This document shows positions 31,324 through 38,961 of a stretch of DNA of 38,961 nucleotides, piece after piece. The stretch's first letter is position 1. Every line of letters begins with the position of its first letter. The notes under the pieces are model-generated. The model searched no databases and was not told the origin of the DNA. It saw only the letters and a list, made by a program, of their open reading frames with translations. Source of the stretch: Nocardioidaceae bacterium (GTDB taxonomy: Bacteria > Actinomycetota > Actinomycetes > Propionibacteriales > Nocardioidaceae); the NCBI GenBank assembly GCA_030447585.1, contig JAUJOO010000015.1:1-38961 (forward strand). Reading direction: 5' to 3'. Position numbers and translations under genes: made by a program.

Positions 31324-32505
31324 GTGCTCGTCGTCGTCGCCCCCGGTCAGGGCGCCCAGTCTCCTGGGTTTCTCGCGCCTTGGCTCGAGGACCCGGCCTT
31401 CGCTGACCGCCTGAACTGGCTGTCGGCTGTCAGCGGTGTCGACCTTGCCTACTACGGGTCCACGGCAGACGCGGAGACGATCCGCGACACCGCGGTCGCA
31501 CAGCCGCTGCTCGTGGCCGCCAGCCTGCTGGGAGCGCTTGCCGTCTTCCCTCATCCCGCCGACGCCTTCGGCCGGGTCAGCGCGGTTGCCGGGCACAGCG
31601 TCGGCGAGATCGCGGCCGCGACCGGAGCCGGCGTCCTGAGCGCCGAGCAGGCGATGGTCTTCGTCACGCAGCGTGGTCGAGCGATGGCTGCGGCGTCGAA
31701 AGCCGCAGCGACCGGTATGACGGCGATCCTCGGCGGCGACCGCGACGAGGTCCTGGCCCGCCTCGACAAGCACGGGCTGACGGCTGCCAACGACAACGGC
31801 GGCGGCCAGCTGGTAGCCGCCGGCACCATTGAGCAGCTGCATGCGCTTGCCGACGAACCACCGTCGAAGGCGCGACTCGTCCCGTTGAGCGTCGCGGGTG
31901 CCTTCCACACCAGCCACATGCAGCCGGCTGTCGACGTACTGGCCCGGCTCGCCAAGGCGGTCTCAACGCACGACACCCGCACCCGGCTGATCTCCAACCG
32001 AGACGGCCGGGTGATCCACGACGGACGTGAGGTGCTTGCCCGCCTGGTGACGCAGGTGAGCCACCCGGTGCGCTGGGACCTCTGCCTGCAGACCATGGCT
32101 GACCTGGGGGTGACCGGCATCCTCGAGATGCCGCCTGCCGGGACCCTGACCGGCATCGCCAAACGCCAGCTCAAGGGAGTCGAGACCTTCGCCCTCAAGA
32201 CGCCAGACCATCTCGACGACGCCCGGGCGTTCGCGGACAAGCACGGTGACGCGTCGCCCATGAACTCCACACCGACGTGGCGCGTCGTCGTCTCCCCTGG
32301 CAAGGGCACGTTCCGGCAGTCTGCCGACATCCCGATGGGGACGCTGCTGCGACCCGACATGACCGTCGGCGAGGTGGAAAACCTACGCGGCAAGGTTCCG
32401 GTGGTGGCCTGCCATGGTGGCACGATCGTCGAATGGGTAGTAGAGGACGGCGACCTCGTATCCCCCGGCCAGGCTCTGGTGCGGCTGCACCCCGAAAGCG
32501 AGTGA
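31324..32505 (+). CDS. fabD: Malonyl-CoA:ACP transacylase with a C-terminal biotinyl/lipoyl-like domain
   Basis: Transfers malonyl from CoA to ACP for fatty-acid synthesis. FabD core (about 1-305): VVAPGQGAQSPGF, nucleophile Ser92 in AGHSVGEIAAA, Arg117 in VTQRGRAM, catalytic His195 in GAFHTSHM and QVSHPVRWD. FabD is usually about 300-320 residues; this one has 393. The extra part (about 318-393: VVVSPGKGTFRQ, VENLRGKVPVVACHGGTIVE, VEDGDLVSPGQALVRL) looks like a biotinyl/lipoyl barrel in which the modifiable Lys of the xMKx turn is replaced (ENLRG). It therefore cannot carry biotin or lipoate in the usual way. The start is GTG. It overlaps nothing and is followed by fabH after one base. Confidence 0.94.
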   Translation: MLVVVAPGQGAQSPGFLAPWLEDPAFADRLNWLSAVSGVDLAYYGSTADAETIRDTAVAQPLLVAASLLGALAVFPHPADAFGRVSAVAGHSVGEIAAATGAGVLSAEQAMVFVTQRGRAMAAASKAAATGMTAILGGDRDEVLARLDKHGLTAANDNGGGQLVAAGTIEQLHALADEPPSKARLVPLSVAGAFHTSHMQPAVDVLARLAKAVSTHDTRTRLISNRDGRVIHDGREVLARLVTQVSHPVRWDLCLQTMADLGVTGILEMPPAGTLTGIAKRQLKGVETFALKTPDHLDDARAFADKHGDASPMNSTPTWRVVVSPGKGTFRQSADIPMGTLLRPDMTVGEVENLRGKVPVVACHGGTIVEWVVEDGDLVSPGQALVRLHPESE

Positions 32506-32506
32506 C

Positions 32507-33511
32507 ATGACTGCTGCGATAGCGACCGCGCAAGGTGTCGGCCATACGCGGATTCACGGCATCGGCGCATTCCGGCCGAGCCGCATCGTCACGAACGACG
32601 AGATCTGTGAGCACATCGATTCCAGCGACGAGTGGATCCGCACGCGCTCAGGCATCATCGAGCGGCGCTTCGCAGAGCCGCACGAGACCGTGCAGATGAT
32701 GAGCGTGGAGGCTTCTCGCAAGGCCCTGCAGCGGGCGGACGTCGACCCCGGCCAGATCGACTGCGTCATCGTCGCCACCGTGTCGCACCTGCTTCAGACG
32801 CCGGCGGTCGCCACCTTGGTGGCCGAAGAGCTCGGCTGCACGCCGGCGCCGGCGTTCGACATCTCGGCGGCCTGCGCCGGCTTCTGCCACGGTGTCAGTC
32901 TGGCGTCGGACATGATCCGCTCGGGCAACGGCAAGTACGTCCTCGTGATCGGCGTCGAGCGGTTGTCCGACATCACCGACCCCACCGACCGCGGTACGGC
33001 GTTCATCTTCGCCGACGGGGCAGGCGCGGTCGTCATCGGACCCGCGGACGTCGAGGGTATCGGCCCTGTCGTCTGGGGGGCCGACGGCTCGAAGTTCGAC
33101 CTGATCCGGCAGAACGAGACGTGGATCGACGTCCTCGACATGGAAGAGCCGGAGATGCCGACGCTGCGCATGGACGGCAACCCCGTCTTTCGATGGGCAT
33201 CGTTCGAGATGGCCAAGGTGGCCCGGGAGGCACTCGACCGGGCCGGTATGACGGTCGACGACCTGGACGTGTTCGTCCCCCACCAGGCCAATATGCGCAT
33301 CATCGACGCGATGGCGCGCGCGCTCAAGCTGCCCGAGCACGTGGTGATCGCCCGTGACATCGCCTATCAGGGCAATACGTCCGCCGCCTCCGTCCCGCTC
33401 GCGGCCGCCGCGCTGCTCGAGTCAGGCGAGGCCAAGAGCGGTGACACCGCTCTCTTCATCGCGTTCGGCGCCGGCTTGTCGTACGCCGCCCAGGTGGTCA
33501 CCCTGCCGTGA
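32507..33511 (+). CDS. fabH: 3-oxoacyl-ACP synthase III
   Basis: Starts fatty-acid chains by condensing an acyl-CoA with malonyl-ACP. The 334-residue protein has the Cys-His-Asn triad: Cys123 in DISAACAGFCHGV, His in VFVPHQANMRI and Asn in YQGNTSAASVPL. SSDEWIRTRSGIIERR is the typical CoA-binding N-terminal block, and FIFADGAGAVVIG is also conserved. In high-GC actinobacteria FabH often prefers branched short acyl-CoA primers, but this cannot be read directly here. The ATG follows the fabD stop by one base, so translation is probably coupled. Confidence 0.96.
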   Translation: MTAAIATAQGVGHTRIHGIGAFRPSRIVTNDEICEHIDSSDEWIRTRSGIIERRFAEPHETVQMMSVEASRKALQRADVDPGQIDCVIVATVSHLLQTPAVATLVAEELGCTPAPAFDISAACAGFCHGVSLASDMIRSGNGKYVLVIGVERLSDITDPTDRGTAFIFADGAGAVVIGPADVEGIGPVVWGADGSKFDLIRQNETWIDVLDMEEPEMPTLRMDGNPVFRWASFEMAKVAREALDRAGMTVDDLDVFVPHQANMRIIDAMARALKLPEHVVIARDIAYQGNTSAASVPLAAAALLESGEAKSGDTALFIAFGAGLSYAAQVVTLP

Positions 33512-33544
33512 CCGCGCCCGCGTTTTCCGCAGCCCAGTTGCGGG

Positions 33545-33564
33545 GTTCTCGACCTGTCGGGAAC
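33545..33564. promoter_or_regulatory. Near-perfect palindrome upstream of acpP
   Basis: GTTCTCGAC (33545-33553) and GTCGGGAAC (33556-33564) are inverted repeats with one G-T wobble, 34 bases before the acpP start and just after fabH. The two-base centre is too tight for a simple hairpin, so a protein-binding site is as likely as an RNA structure. Its partner is unknown. Confidence 0.35.
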
Positions 33565-33597
33565 GACCATCACCAGCATCGCGAAGGAGCCACCAAC

Positions 33598-33846
33598 ATG
33601 GCCAGCACTGAGGAGATTCGCTCCGGACTCGCCGACATCGTCAACGAGGTCGCCGGAATCCCCGCTGACGACGTCCAGCTCGACAAGTCCTTCACCGACG
33701 ACCTTGACGTCGACTCGCTCTCGATGGTTGAGGTCGTGGTGGCGGCCGAGGAGCAGTTTGGCGTGAAGATCCCCGACGACGAGGTCAAGAACCTCAAGAC
33801 CGTCGGCGACGCCGTCGCCTACATCGAAAACGCCCAGTCTGCCTGA
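33598..33846 (+). CDS. acpP: Acyl carrier protein
   Basis: Carries growing acyl chains on a phosphopantetheine arm. The 82-residue acidic protein has the attachment site Ser40 in DLDVDSLSMVEVV and the usual four-helix pattern, ending VGDAVAYIENAQSA. ATG 33598 has GAAGGAG nine bases upstream, the strongest ribosome site of the operon, as expected for an abundant protein. A 9-bp inverted repeat follows its stop. Confidence 0.97.
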   Translation: MASTEEIRSGLADIVNEVAGIPADDVQLDKSFTDDLDVDSLSMVEVVVAAEEQFGVKIPDDEVKNLKTVGDAVAYIENAQSA

Positions 33847-33855
33847 CCCCACCCG

Positions 33856-33903
33856 CTTGTCAGGCCGTCCGGCGTCTGTTCCCGCCGCTGACGTCCTGAC
33901 AAG
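33856..33903 (+). promoter_or_regulatory. Nested hairpin between acpP and fabF
   Basis: CTTGTCAGG (33856-33864) pairs perfectly with CCTGACAAG (33895-33903). Within the 30-base interior CGGCG (33870-33874) pairs with CGCCG (33883-33887). It begins ten bases after the acpP stop. Such a structure could partially terminate transcription or protect the 3' end of acpP mRNA, giving more ACP than FabF. No T-run follows. Confidence 0.5.
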
Positions 33904-33930
33904 TCGGGCCGATACACCGAGGTGACCTAC

Positions 33931-35169
33931 ATGAGTTCCACCCGCGTCGTCGTCACCGGACTTGGCGCCACGTCGCCTGTCGGCGGTGACGCACCGACGA
34001 CCTGGTCTGCCCTGCTCGACGGCACGTCCGGCGCCCGCGTTCTCGATGACGACTGGGCTCGCGACCTCCCTGCCCGGATCGCCGCTCCGGTCGCCGTCGA
34101 GCCGACCGAGGTGCTGGAGCGGGTCAAGGCGCGTCGCCTGGACCGGTCCGGACAGTTCGCTCTCGTCGCGGCTCTCGAGGCTTGGGCAGACAGCGGTCTC
34201 GCCGACTCCGGCGTCGACCCCGAGCGCCTCGGCACGGCCATCGCGTCGGGGATCGGCGGGGTGACGACGCTGCTGTCGAACTATGACAAGCTCCGCGACA
34301 AAGGACCGCGACTCGTCTCGCCGTTGGCGATTCCCATGCTGATGCCTAACAGTCCCGCGGCGAACGTCGGTCTCGCACTAGGCGCCCAGGCCGGCATCCA
34401 CACGCCCGTGTCGGCCTGCGCATCTGGCAACGAGGCCATCGCCCAGGGCATCGACATGATCCGGCTCGGGCGGGCGGACGTGGTCGTCGTGGGCGGTACG
34501 GAGGCAGCCATCCATCCTCTCCCGATGGCAGCCTTCGCCAACATGCAGGCGTTGTCTCGCCGCAACGACGACCCGACGAAGGCTTCTCGGCCATGGGACG
34601 TCGACCGCGACGGTTTCCTGCTCGGTGAGGGCGCGGCCGTCCTCGTCATCGAGAGCGCCGAGCATGCCAAGTCCCGTGGCGCCCGCGTGTACGCCGAGAT
34701 CGCAGGTGCCGGCATCACCGCGGACTCGCACGACATTGCCCAGCCCGACCCCGAAGGCAAAGGGGCGACGCGGGCCATGCAGATGGCCCTTGCCGTCTCG
34801 GGTCTAGAGCCACGCGACGTCGTGCACATCAACGCGCACGCCACGTCGACCCCCCAAGGTGACGTCGCTGAGTGCCTGGCCATCACCCACGCTCTACGAG
34901 ACGAGATCGACCAAGTCGTGACGACCTCGACGAAGTCGATGACCGGCCACTTGCTGGGGGCGGCCGGAGCGTTGGAATCCATGGCGACCGTGCTCGCGCT
35001 GCATCACCGAGTAGTCCCCCCGACGATCAACGTCGACAACCTCGACTCAGCGGTAAAGCTCGACATCGCGACCGAGCAGCGGTCACTGCCTGACGGTGAC
35101 ATCGCGGCCCTCAACAACTCCTTCGGCTTCGGCGGTCACAACGTCGCCATCGCCTACCGTTCCGCCTGA
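33931..35169 (+). CDS. fabF: 3-oxoacyl-ACP synthase II
   Basis: Elongates acyl-ACP with malonyl-ACP. The 412-residue protein has the Cys-His-His triad: Cys in TPVSACASGNEAIAQG, His in INAHATSTPQGD and His in NSFGFGGHNVAI. RVVVTGLGATSPVG is the typical start, and KSMTGHLLGAAGALE carries the conserved Lys. I use ATG 33931, preceded by GAGGTGA; a GTG nine bases earlier is the alternative. In mycobacteria this position holds kasA/kasB. accD follows after 13 bases. Confidence 0.96.
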   Translation: MSSTRVVVTGLGATSPVGGDAPTTWSALLDGTSGARVLDDDWARDLPARIAAPVAVEPTEVLERVKARRLDRSGQFALVAALEAWADSGLADSGVDPERLGTAIASGIGGVTTLLSNYDKLRDKGPRLVSPLAIPMLMPNSPAANVGLALGAQAGIHTPVSACASGNEAIAQGIDMIRLGRADVVVVGGTEAAIHPLPMAAFANMQALSRRNDDPTKASRPWDVDRDGFLLGEGAAVLVIESAEHAKSRGARVYAEIAGAGITADSHDIAQPDPEGKGATRAMQMALAVSGLEPRDVVHINAHATSTPQGDVAECLAITHALRDEIDQVVTTSTKSMTGHLLGAAGALESMATVLALHHRVVPPTINVDNLDSAVKLDIATEQRSLPDGDIAALNNSFGFGGHNVAIAYRSA

Positions 35170-35182
35170 GCTGGGAGCAGCC

Positions 35183-36622
35183 ATGACGACCACGCACGAC
35201 GCACCGGCGACAGCACAAAAACCCGCGAAGCTGCCGCGTGCGGAGGACCCGCGTAACCCGAACATGCGCCTGGCCGCCTTCTTCGACGAGGGGACCGTCG
35301 AGCTGATCAGCGCCGACGACGACAGCGGAATGCTGGCGGCCGTCGGGACCGTCGACGGCGTCCACACGGTCGCGTTCTGCTCGGACGCCACCATCATGGG
35401 CGGGGCAATGGGCCATGAGGGTTGCAAGGTCGTCGTGGCGGCTTATGACCGCGCGATGGCCGACCGGGCGCCAATCGTCGGGCTGTGGCACTCAGGCGGC
35501 GCCCGACTTGCCGAGGGAGTGCTTTCACTGCATGCGGTGGGGCTCATCTTCCAGGCGATGACCCGGGCGTCCGGAAAGGTCCCCCAGATCTCTGTCGTGC
35601 TCGGCCCGGCGGCAGGTGGAGCGGCGTACGGACCGGCGTTGACCGACGTGGTCATCCTCGGGCCGGAGGGGCGCATCTTCGTCACCGGGCCCGACGTCGT
35701 CCGTTCGGTTACCGGCGAGGACGTCGACATGTTGCGCCTCGGCGGGCCTGAGCCGCACGGCCGTCGGTCGGGCGTCGTACACGTGCTCGCCGAGTCCGAA
35801 GCTCACGCTCTCGGCGAGGGGCGACGCCTGGTGGCCTTGCTGGGGGACCAGCGAGTGCTCGGCGTCGACTCGGTCGATGACGTGGACCTGTCCGAGCATC
35901 TCCCGGAGTCGAAGAAGCGGGCGTACGACGTTCATCTGCTTGTCGGCCATGTGCTCGACGAGGGCTCCATGGTGGAGCTGCACAACAAGTGGGCTCCCAA
36001 CATCGTCACCGCTCTCGGCCGCTTCGGTGGCCGCACCGTCGGCGTGATCGCCAACAACCCGCTTCGCCTCGGTGGGTGCCTGGACTCCCCCTCGGCAGAG
36101 AAGGCGGCTCGCTTCGTACGGACGTGCGACGCGTACGGCATCCCGCTGATCGTTCTGGTGGACGTGCCCGGCTACCTTCCCGGCGTGGGTCAGGAGTGGG
36201 ACGGGGTCGTACGGCGGGGTGCGAAGCTGCTGCACGCCTTCGGCGAGGCGCAGGTGCCGCGCGTCACGCTCGTGACACGCAAGGCTTACGGCGGCGCCTA
36301 CATCGCGATGAACTCGCGCTCACTGGGTGCGACGCGGGTGTTCGCCTGGCCGGGCGCCGAGATCGCCGTCATGGGTGCCATCGCCGCCGTGCGCATCCTG
36401 CATCGCCGCAAGATCGCCGCGGTCGCAGAGGACCTGCGACCCACTGTGGAGCTGGAGCTCGCCGCCGAGCACGAGAAGATCACAGGTGGCGTCGACAAGG
36501 CCATGCAGATCGGTGTCGTGGACGAGGTCGTCCAGCCGTCCCTGACGCGGTCCGCGCTGGCCGTGGCGCTCGCCCAGGTCGACACCGGCTCGCGCGGTCA
36601 ACACGGCAACATCCCGCTGTAG
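35183..36622 (+). CDS. accD: Acyl-CoA carboxylase carboxyltransferase subunit (AccD type)
   Basis: Beta subunit that moves CO2 from biotin to acetyl- or propionyl-CoA, giving malonyl- or methylmalonyl-CoA. The 479-residue protein has the two crotonase-fold halves; GLWHSGGARLAEGV and LGPAAGGAAYGPALTD form the first CoA/oxyanion region, and LVDVPGYLPGVGQEWDG with RKAYGGAYIAMNSR the second. It lacks the zinc finger of the bacterial AccD, as usual for actinobacterial AccD proteins. Its place after fabF matches mycobacterial accD6, which supplies malonyl-CoA for fatty-acid synthesis, so an acetyl-CoA preference is likely. GGGAG lies just before ATG 35183. No biotin-carrying alpha subunit is nearby. 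Confidence 0.93.
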   Translation: MTTTHDAPATAQKPAKLPRAEDPRNPNMRLAAFFDEGTVELISADDDSGMLAAVGTVDGVHTVAFCSDATIMGGAMGHEGCKVVVAAYDRAMADRAPIVGLWHSGGARLAEGVLSLHAVGLIFQAMTRASGKVPQISVVLGPAAGGAAYGPALTDVVILGPEGRIFVTGPDVVRSVTGEDVDMLRLGGPEPHGRRSGVVHVLAESEAHALGEGRRLVALLGDQRVLGVDSVDDVDLSEHLPESKKRAYDVHLLVGHVLDEGSMVELHNKWAPNIVTALGRFGGRTVGVIANNPLRLGGCLDSPSAEKAARFVRTCDAYGIPLIVLVDVPGYLPGVGQEWDGVVRRGAKLLHAFGEAQVPRVTLVTRKAYGGAYIAMNSRSLGATRVFAWPGAEIAVMGAIAAVRILHRRKIAAVAEDLRPTVELELAAEHEKITGGVDKAMQIGVVDEVVQPSLTRSALAVALAQVDTGSRGQHGNIPL

Positions 36623-36656
36623 GCAACATCGCGCGCTAACTGCTCGGCGTACGACG

Positions 36657-36685
36657 GTCGGAGTGCTTGGGCACGAAGCTCCGAC
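36657..36685. terminator. Hairpin between accD and the convergent DUF3145 gene
   Basis: GTCGGAG (36657-36663) pairs with CTCCGAC (36679-36685), with inner TGC/GCA extending the stem across TTGG. It lies 35 bases past accD and 51 past the end of the convergent gene, so it could stop transcription from both sides. There is no T-run. Confidence 0.45.
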
Positions 36686-36735
36686 TCTGGCGGGGTCGGG
36701 GCGACGTGCCAGTCGGATCGTTCGGGGGTCGACCC

Positions 36736-37263
36736 TCAGACGACGTGGTGGAGCCACTTCACGGGAGCACCGTCGCCGGCGTATCGAAAGGGCTCTAGCG
36801 CATCGTCCCACGCCTTGCCGAGCAGCTTGTCGATCTCGGCCAGCAGCGGCAGATCACCGATCGCCGCCTTGACGACGGCGGCCTTGAGACGGTCCTCCGG
36901 GATCATGAGGTCACCGTGGATGCCGGTGACGGCATGGAAGATGCCCAGCTCGGGGGTGAAGGAGAAGCGCGCTCCCTCGCTGCACGGCGTCGCGTCCTCC
37001 GTCACTTCGTACAGCAGCTGCTCCCACCCGCGCAGGGCAGACGCGATGCCGGCGCCTGTTCCGATGGGGCCCGCCCAGGAGAACTCGGCACGATAGGTGC
37101 CTGCTTTTGCCGGCTGGGGTGTCCAGGACAGATCCACGGCAGCGCCGAGTACGCCGGCGACCGCCCACTCCACATGCGGACACAGCGCCGACGGCGAGGC
37201 ATGCACGAACAACACCCCGCGGGTGACCACATCCGTGGCCTCCGGGGTCGCACTTCGGTCCAC
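36736..37263 (-). CDS. DUF3145-family protein
   Basis: A 175-residue actinobacterial protein of unknown function. The family start TRGVLFVHASPSALCPHVEWA is clear, followed by SWTPQPAKAGTYRAEFSW, GWEQLLYEVTEDATP, GIFHAVTGIHGDLMIPEDRL and a C-terminal EPFRYAGDGAPVKWLHHVV. GTG 37263 is supported by AGGAGG seven bases upstream; the longer open frame has no family similarity. In Streptomyces a gene of this family also follows the fab cluster, so the neighbourhood is conserved, but no link to fatty-acid synthesis is shown. Confidence 0.9.
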   Translation of the reverse strand: MDRSATPEATDVVTRGVLFVHASPSALCPHVEWAVAGVLGAAVDLSWTPQPAKAGTYRAEFSWAGPIGTGAGIASALRGWEQLLYEVTEDATPCSEGARFSFTPELGIFHAVTGIHGDLMIPEDRLKAAVVKAAIGDLPLLAEIDKLLGKAWDDALEPFRYAGDGAPVKWLHHVV

Positions 37264-37396
37264 CGCTCCTCCTCCTGTCGGTCGAGCTTCGCCTTCCCCA
37301 GCGTTCTCGCAGCACAGGATTCGTCGGTGGACTAGTTCTATTGTGCCCCATCGGCCACAGGAGCACCAGAACATTGACCTGATCAGGTATGCGTGG

Positions 37397-38371
37397 CTAC
37401 GGCCAACGCGCCGCCACGAAGAGACCAGCGCCGGTCGAAAGAAGCACCAGGAGCACGAGGTAGCCGATGTACTGAGACGTCGCATCCTGGCGTTGCTTGG
37501 TGTAGCTGATCTGGCTGTCGACTGACTCGTAGGCCTCGATCAGGTCGTTCGGCGACTCGGCCACGTAGGCGGTTCCACCGCTGATGTCCGCAACCTCTTG
37601 GAGCTGGTCGATCTCGACGGGGACCTGGACCGTTTCACCTCCACTCGTGATGGTCCCTTCGACGGTGCCGAGCGCGACAGTGAAGACCGGGACGCCCTGC
37701 GCCTTGGCAGCCTCGGCGGCAGCCACCTGCGAGCGCCCGACAGTACGAGCGCCGTCGCTGATGAGAACGAGGAAGGCAGGTGTCTTGCCCTCGGTCGGCT
37801 TGTCGGTGCCAAGTTCCTGCTCGACGACATCGAGCCCGGTGTAGATCCCTTCGCCGGTGGCGGTGTACTCCTCCAGGGTGAGACCTTCCACGGCAGCCGT
37901 GGCCTCGGCGTGGTCCGTGGTGGGTGGGACTTCTACGTCAGCGGCGCGGGCGAAGCTGACGATGGCGACCTTGAAGGTGCTCGGCAGCTGCTCGATGAAG
38001 TCGACAGCCGTCTCCTTCAGAGCAGTGATCCGGTCGGGCTCCACGTCGGTTGCCGACATGGACAGCGAGACATCCAGCACCAGCACGACCGTGACTTGGT
38101 TCTCCACGTTGACCGGGACCTCGACCAGCTTCGACGGCTTGGCGAAGAGCACGACCGCGAACGCCAGCGTCACGAGGGCCAGCGCGACCGCCAGGTGTTG
38201 CCGCCAGTTGACGCGGCGCGGAATCACGGTGTCGAGCAGCGCGACGTTGGTGAAGCGGACGGCGTAGTGGCTCCGGCGGTACTGGAGCAGGACGTAGAGC
38301 ACCACCAGTGCAGGCACCAGCAACAGGAGCCAGAGACGTTCGGGCGCGAGGTAGTGCCAGTTGACGATCAC
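37397..38371 (-). CDS. VWA-domain membrane protein (BatA-like)
   Basis: The 324-residue protein has two N-terminal membrane helices (about 12-30 and 58-77), a von Willebrand A domain outside, and a C-terminal helix (about 302-320, YLVLLVLLSTGAGLFVAA). The metal-ion site DxSxS reads VLVLDVSLSMSA (Asp100), with Thr in TATGEGIY and Asp in LVLISDGARTVG completing MIDAS. Such proteins work with DUF58 proteins and MoxR ATPases, probably in assembly or chaperone-like tasks at the membrane. Its start overlaps the end of the DUF58 gene by ATGA; the MoxR gene is expected beyond the right edge. Confidence 0.92.
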   Translation of the reverse strand: MIVNWHYLAPERLWLLLLVPALVVLYVLLQYRRSHYAVRFTNVALLDTVIPRRVNWRQHLAVALALVTLAFAVVLFAKPSKLVEVPVNVENQVTVVLVLDVSLSMSATDVEPDRITALKETAVDFIEQLPSTFKVAIVSFARAADVEVPPTTDHAEATAAVEGLTLEEYTATGEGIYTGLDVVEQELGTDKPTEGKTPAFLVLISDGARTVGRSQVAAAEAAKAQGVPVFTVALGTVEGTITSGGETVQVPVEIDQLQEVADISGGTAYVAESPNDLIEAYESVDSQISYTKQRQDATSQYIGYLVLLVLLSTGAGLFVAARWP

Positions 38372-38961
38372 CGCGCCACACCTGCCGGCGGCTGGTGCAG
38401 GCGGGCGGCAATGCGGCGGTGCTTGAGGGCGAAACGGGCTGTGTCGGCGACCCAGTCTCGATCTGTGCGCAAGACGAGATGGCCCACGCCCGCCCTGCGA
38501 AGGGCACGAGCCGTGCGCTCGCGCTGGAGACGCGTCGCGGCGGCGTACCGCTGACGGACCCTGCGATCACCGGTTTTGAGCTCGCGCACCTGGCCGGTCT
38601 CGGCATCCTCGACCAAGATCGTGCCGACGTTGGGGATGTCGAGCTCTCGTGGGTCGATGATCTCGATGGCGATGACCTGGTTGCGGGCGGCGATCTCGCG
38701 CATCGACCGCTCCCAGGAAGGAGGCGTGTCGGCGTCACCCGCGGCATCGCTCAGGTCGATGAAGTCGGAGACGATGACCCGGAGGCCACGCTTGCGCTGC
38801 GACTGTGAGACTGAGCGGATCGCCGCCGCCAAAGACACCGGGGGGCCTGTGGCGTCGTCGTCCTTCGGCTCATGCAGCAGCGATCGCAGCAGGGAGAAGA
38901 GGGCCAGACGCCCCGACCTTGTCGGCCAGCGACGCAACCGTCCCCGCTTCAGTACATAGCC
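38368..38961 (-). CDS. DUF58-domain protein, N-terminus cut by the right edge
   Basis: The frame is open to the window end (GYVLKRGRLRR precedes the first possible TTG), so the N-terminus lies outside. The visible 198 residues include the DUF58 core and the VWA-like part: LRVIVSDFIDLSD, AARNQVIAIEIIDPRELDIP, GTILVEDAETGQVRE and FALKHRRIAARL. It is translationally coupled to the VWA gene (ATGA), the usual MoxR-DUF58-VWA order. Confidence 0.88.
   Translation of the reverse strand, partial: GYVLKRGRLRRWPTRSGRLALFSLLRSLLHEPKDDDATGPPVSLAAAIRSVSQSQRKRGLRVIVSDFIDLSDAAGDADTPPSWERSMREIAARNQVIAIEIIDPRELDIPNVGTILVEDAETGQVRELKTGDRRVRQRYAAATRLQRERTARALRRAGVGHLVLRTDRDWVADTARFALKHRRIAARLHQPPAGVAR

Overview
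The window is chromosomal DNA from a high-GC actinobacterium. Evidence is the strong G/C bias at third codon positions, frequent GTG starts, and gene neighbourhoods known from Mycobacterium tuberculosis (RNase H/phosphatase - zinc-ribbon - Nif3; AhpE - DUF3052 - AceE; fabD - acpP - kas - accD) and Streptomyces (fasR-fabD-fabH-acpP-fabF). A member of Nocardioidaceae or the wider Propionibacteriales would fit, but this is inference from gene content. No phage, insertion sequence, rRNA operon or CRISPR array is visible.

Layout. 1-1.1 kb: the tail of an unrecognised cysteine-bearing protein and a broken gene for a secreted histidine-rich heptad-repeat protein. 1.1-4.9 kb: an RNB-family ribonuclease divergent from a TrpB2-type tryptophan synthase beta chain, then small DUF1059 and DsrE-like genes. 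4.8-9.7 kb (minus strand): an amidase, then the conserved trio RNase HI/phosphatase fusion, coiled-coil zinc-ribbon protein and Nif3-like protein. 9.8-20.5 kb (minus strand): an alditol oxidase and an arabinan/arabino-oligosaccharide locus. In transcription order the locus is GH51 arabinofuranosidase, sugar-binding lipoprotein, two permeases, a Tat-type lipoprotein of unknown function, a secreted GH43 enzyme and an MsiK/UgpC-type ATPase, most joined by 4-bp ATGA overlaps. A galactokinase gene diverges from it, with a palindromic operator candidate between.

22-26.2 kb: tRNA-Val, 1-Cys peroxiredoxin AhpE, a DUF3052 protein and, divergently, pyruvate dehydrogenase E1 (aceE). 26.2-30 kb: an accessory-looking stretch with five copies of a 36-nt imperfect palindrome around a VSR/DUF559-type nuclease-like gene and inside the 3' end of a HAD hydrolase gene, then a gene-poor gap with a tRNA-like sequence, and an HhH+PHP protein. 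30-36.6 kb: the fatty-acid synthesis operon fasR, fabD (with an extra biotinyl/lipoyl-like domain), fabH, acpP, fabF, accD. 36.7-39 kb: a DUF3145 protein, a VWA membrane protein and a partial DUF58 protein.

How they work together. The arabinan locus can cut polysaccharide outside the cell (GH43), import the oligosaccharides (binding protein, permeases, ATPase) and trim them inside (GH51). The fab operon supplies malonyl-CoA (accD), malonyl-ACP (fabD), initiation (fabH) and elongation (fabF) on the encoded carrier protein, probably under FasR. The points most worth a second look are the frame-broken heptad-repeat gene, the palindromic repeat family with its nuclease-like partner and its capture of a coding end, the FabD fusion to a carrier-like domain with no visible modifiable lysine, and the unknown Tat lipoprotein in the arabinan operon.
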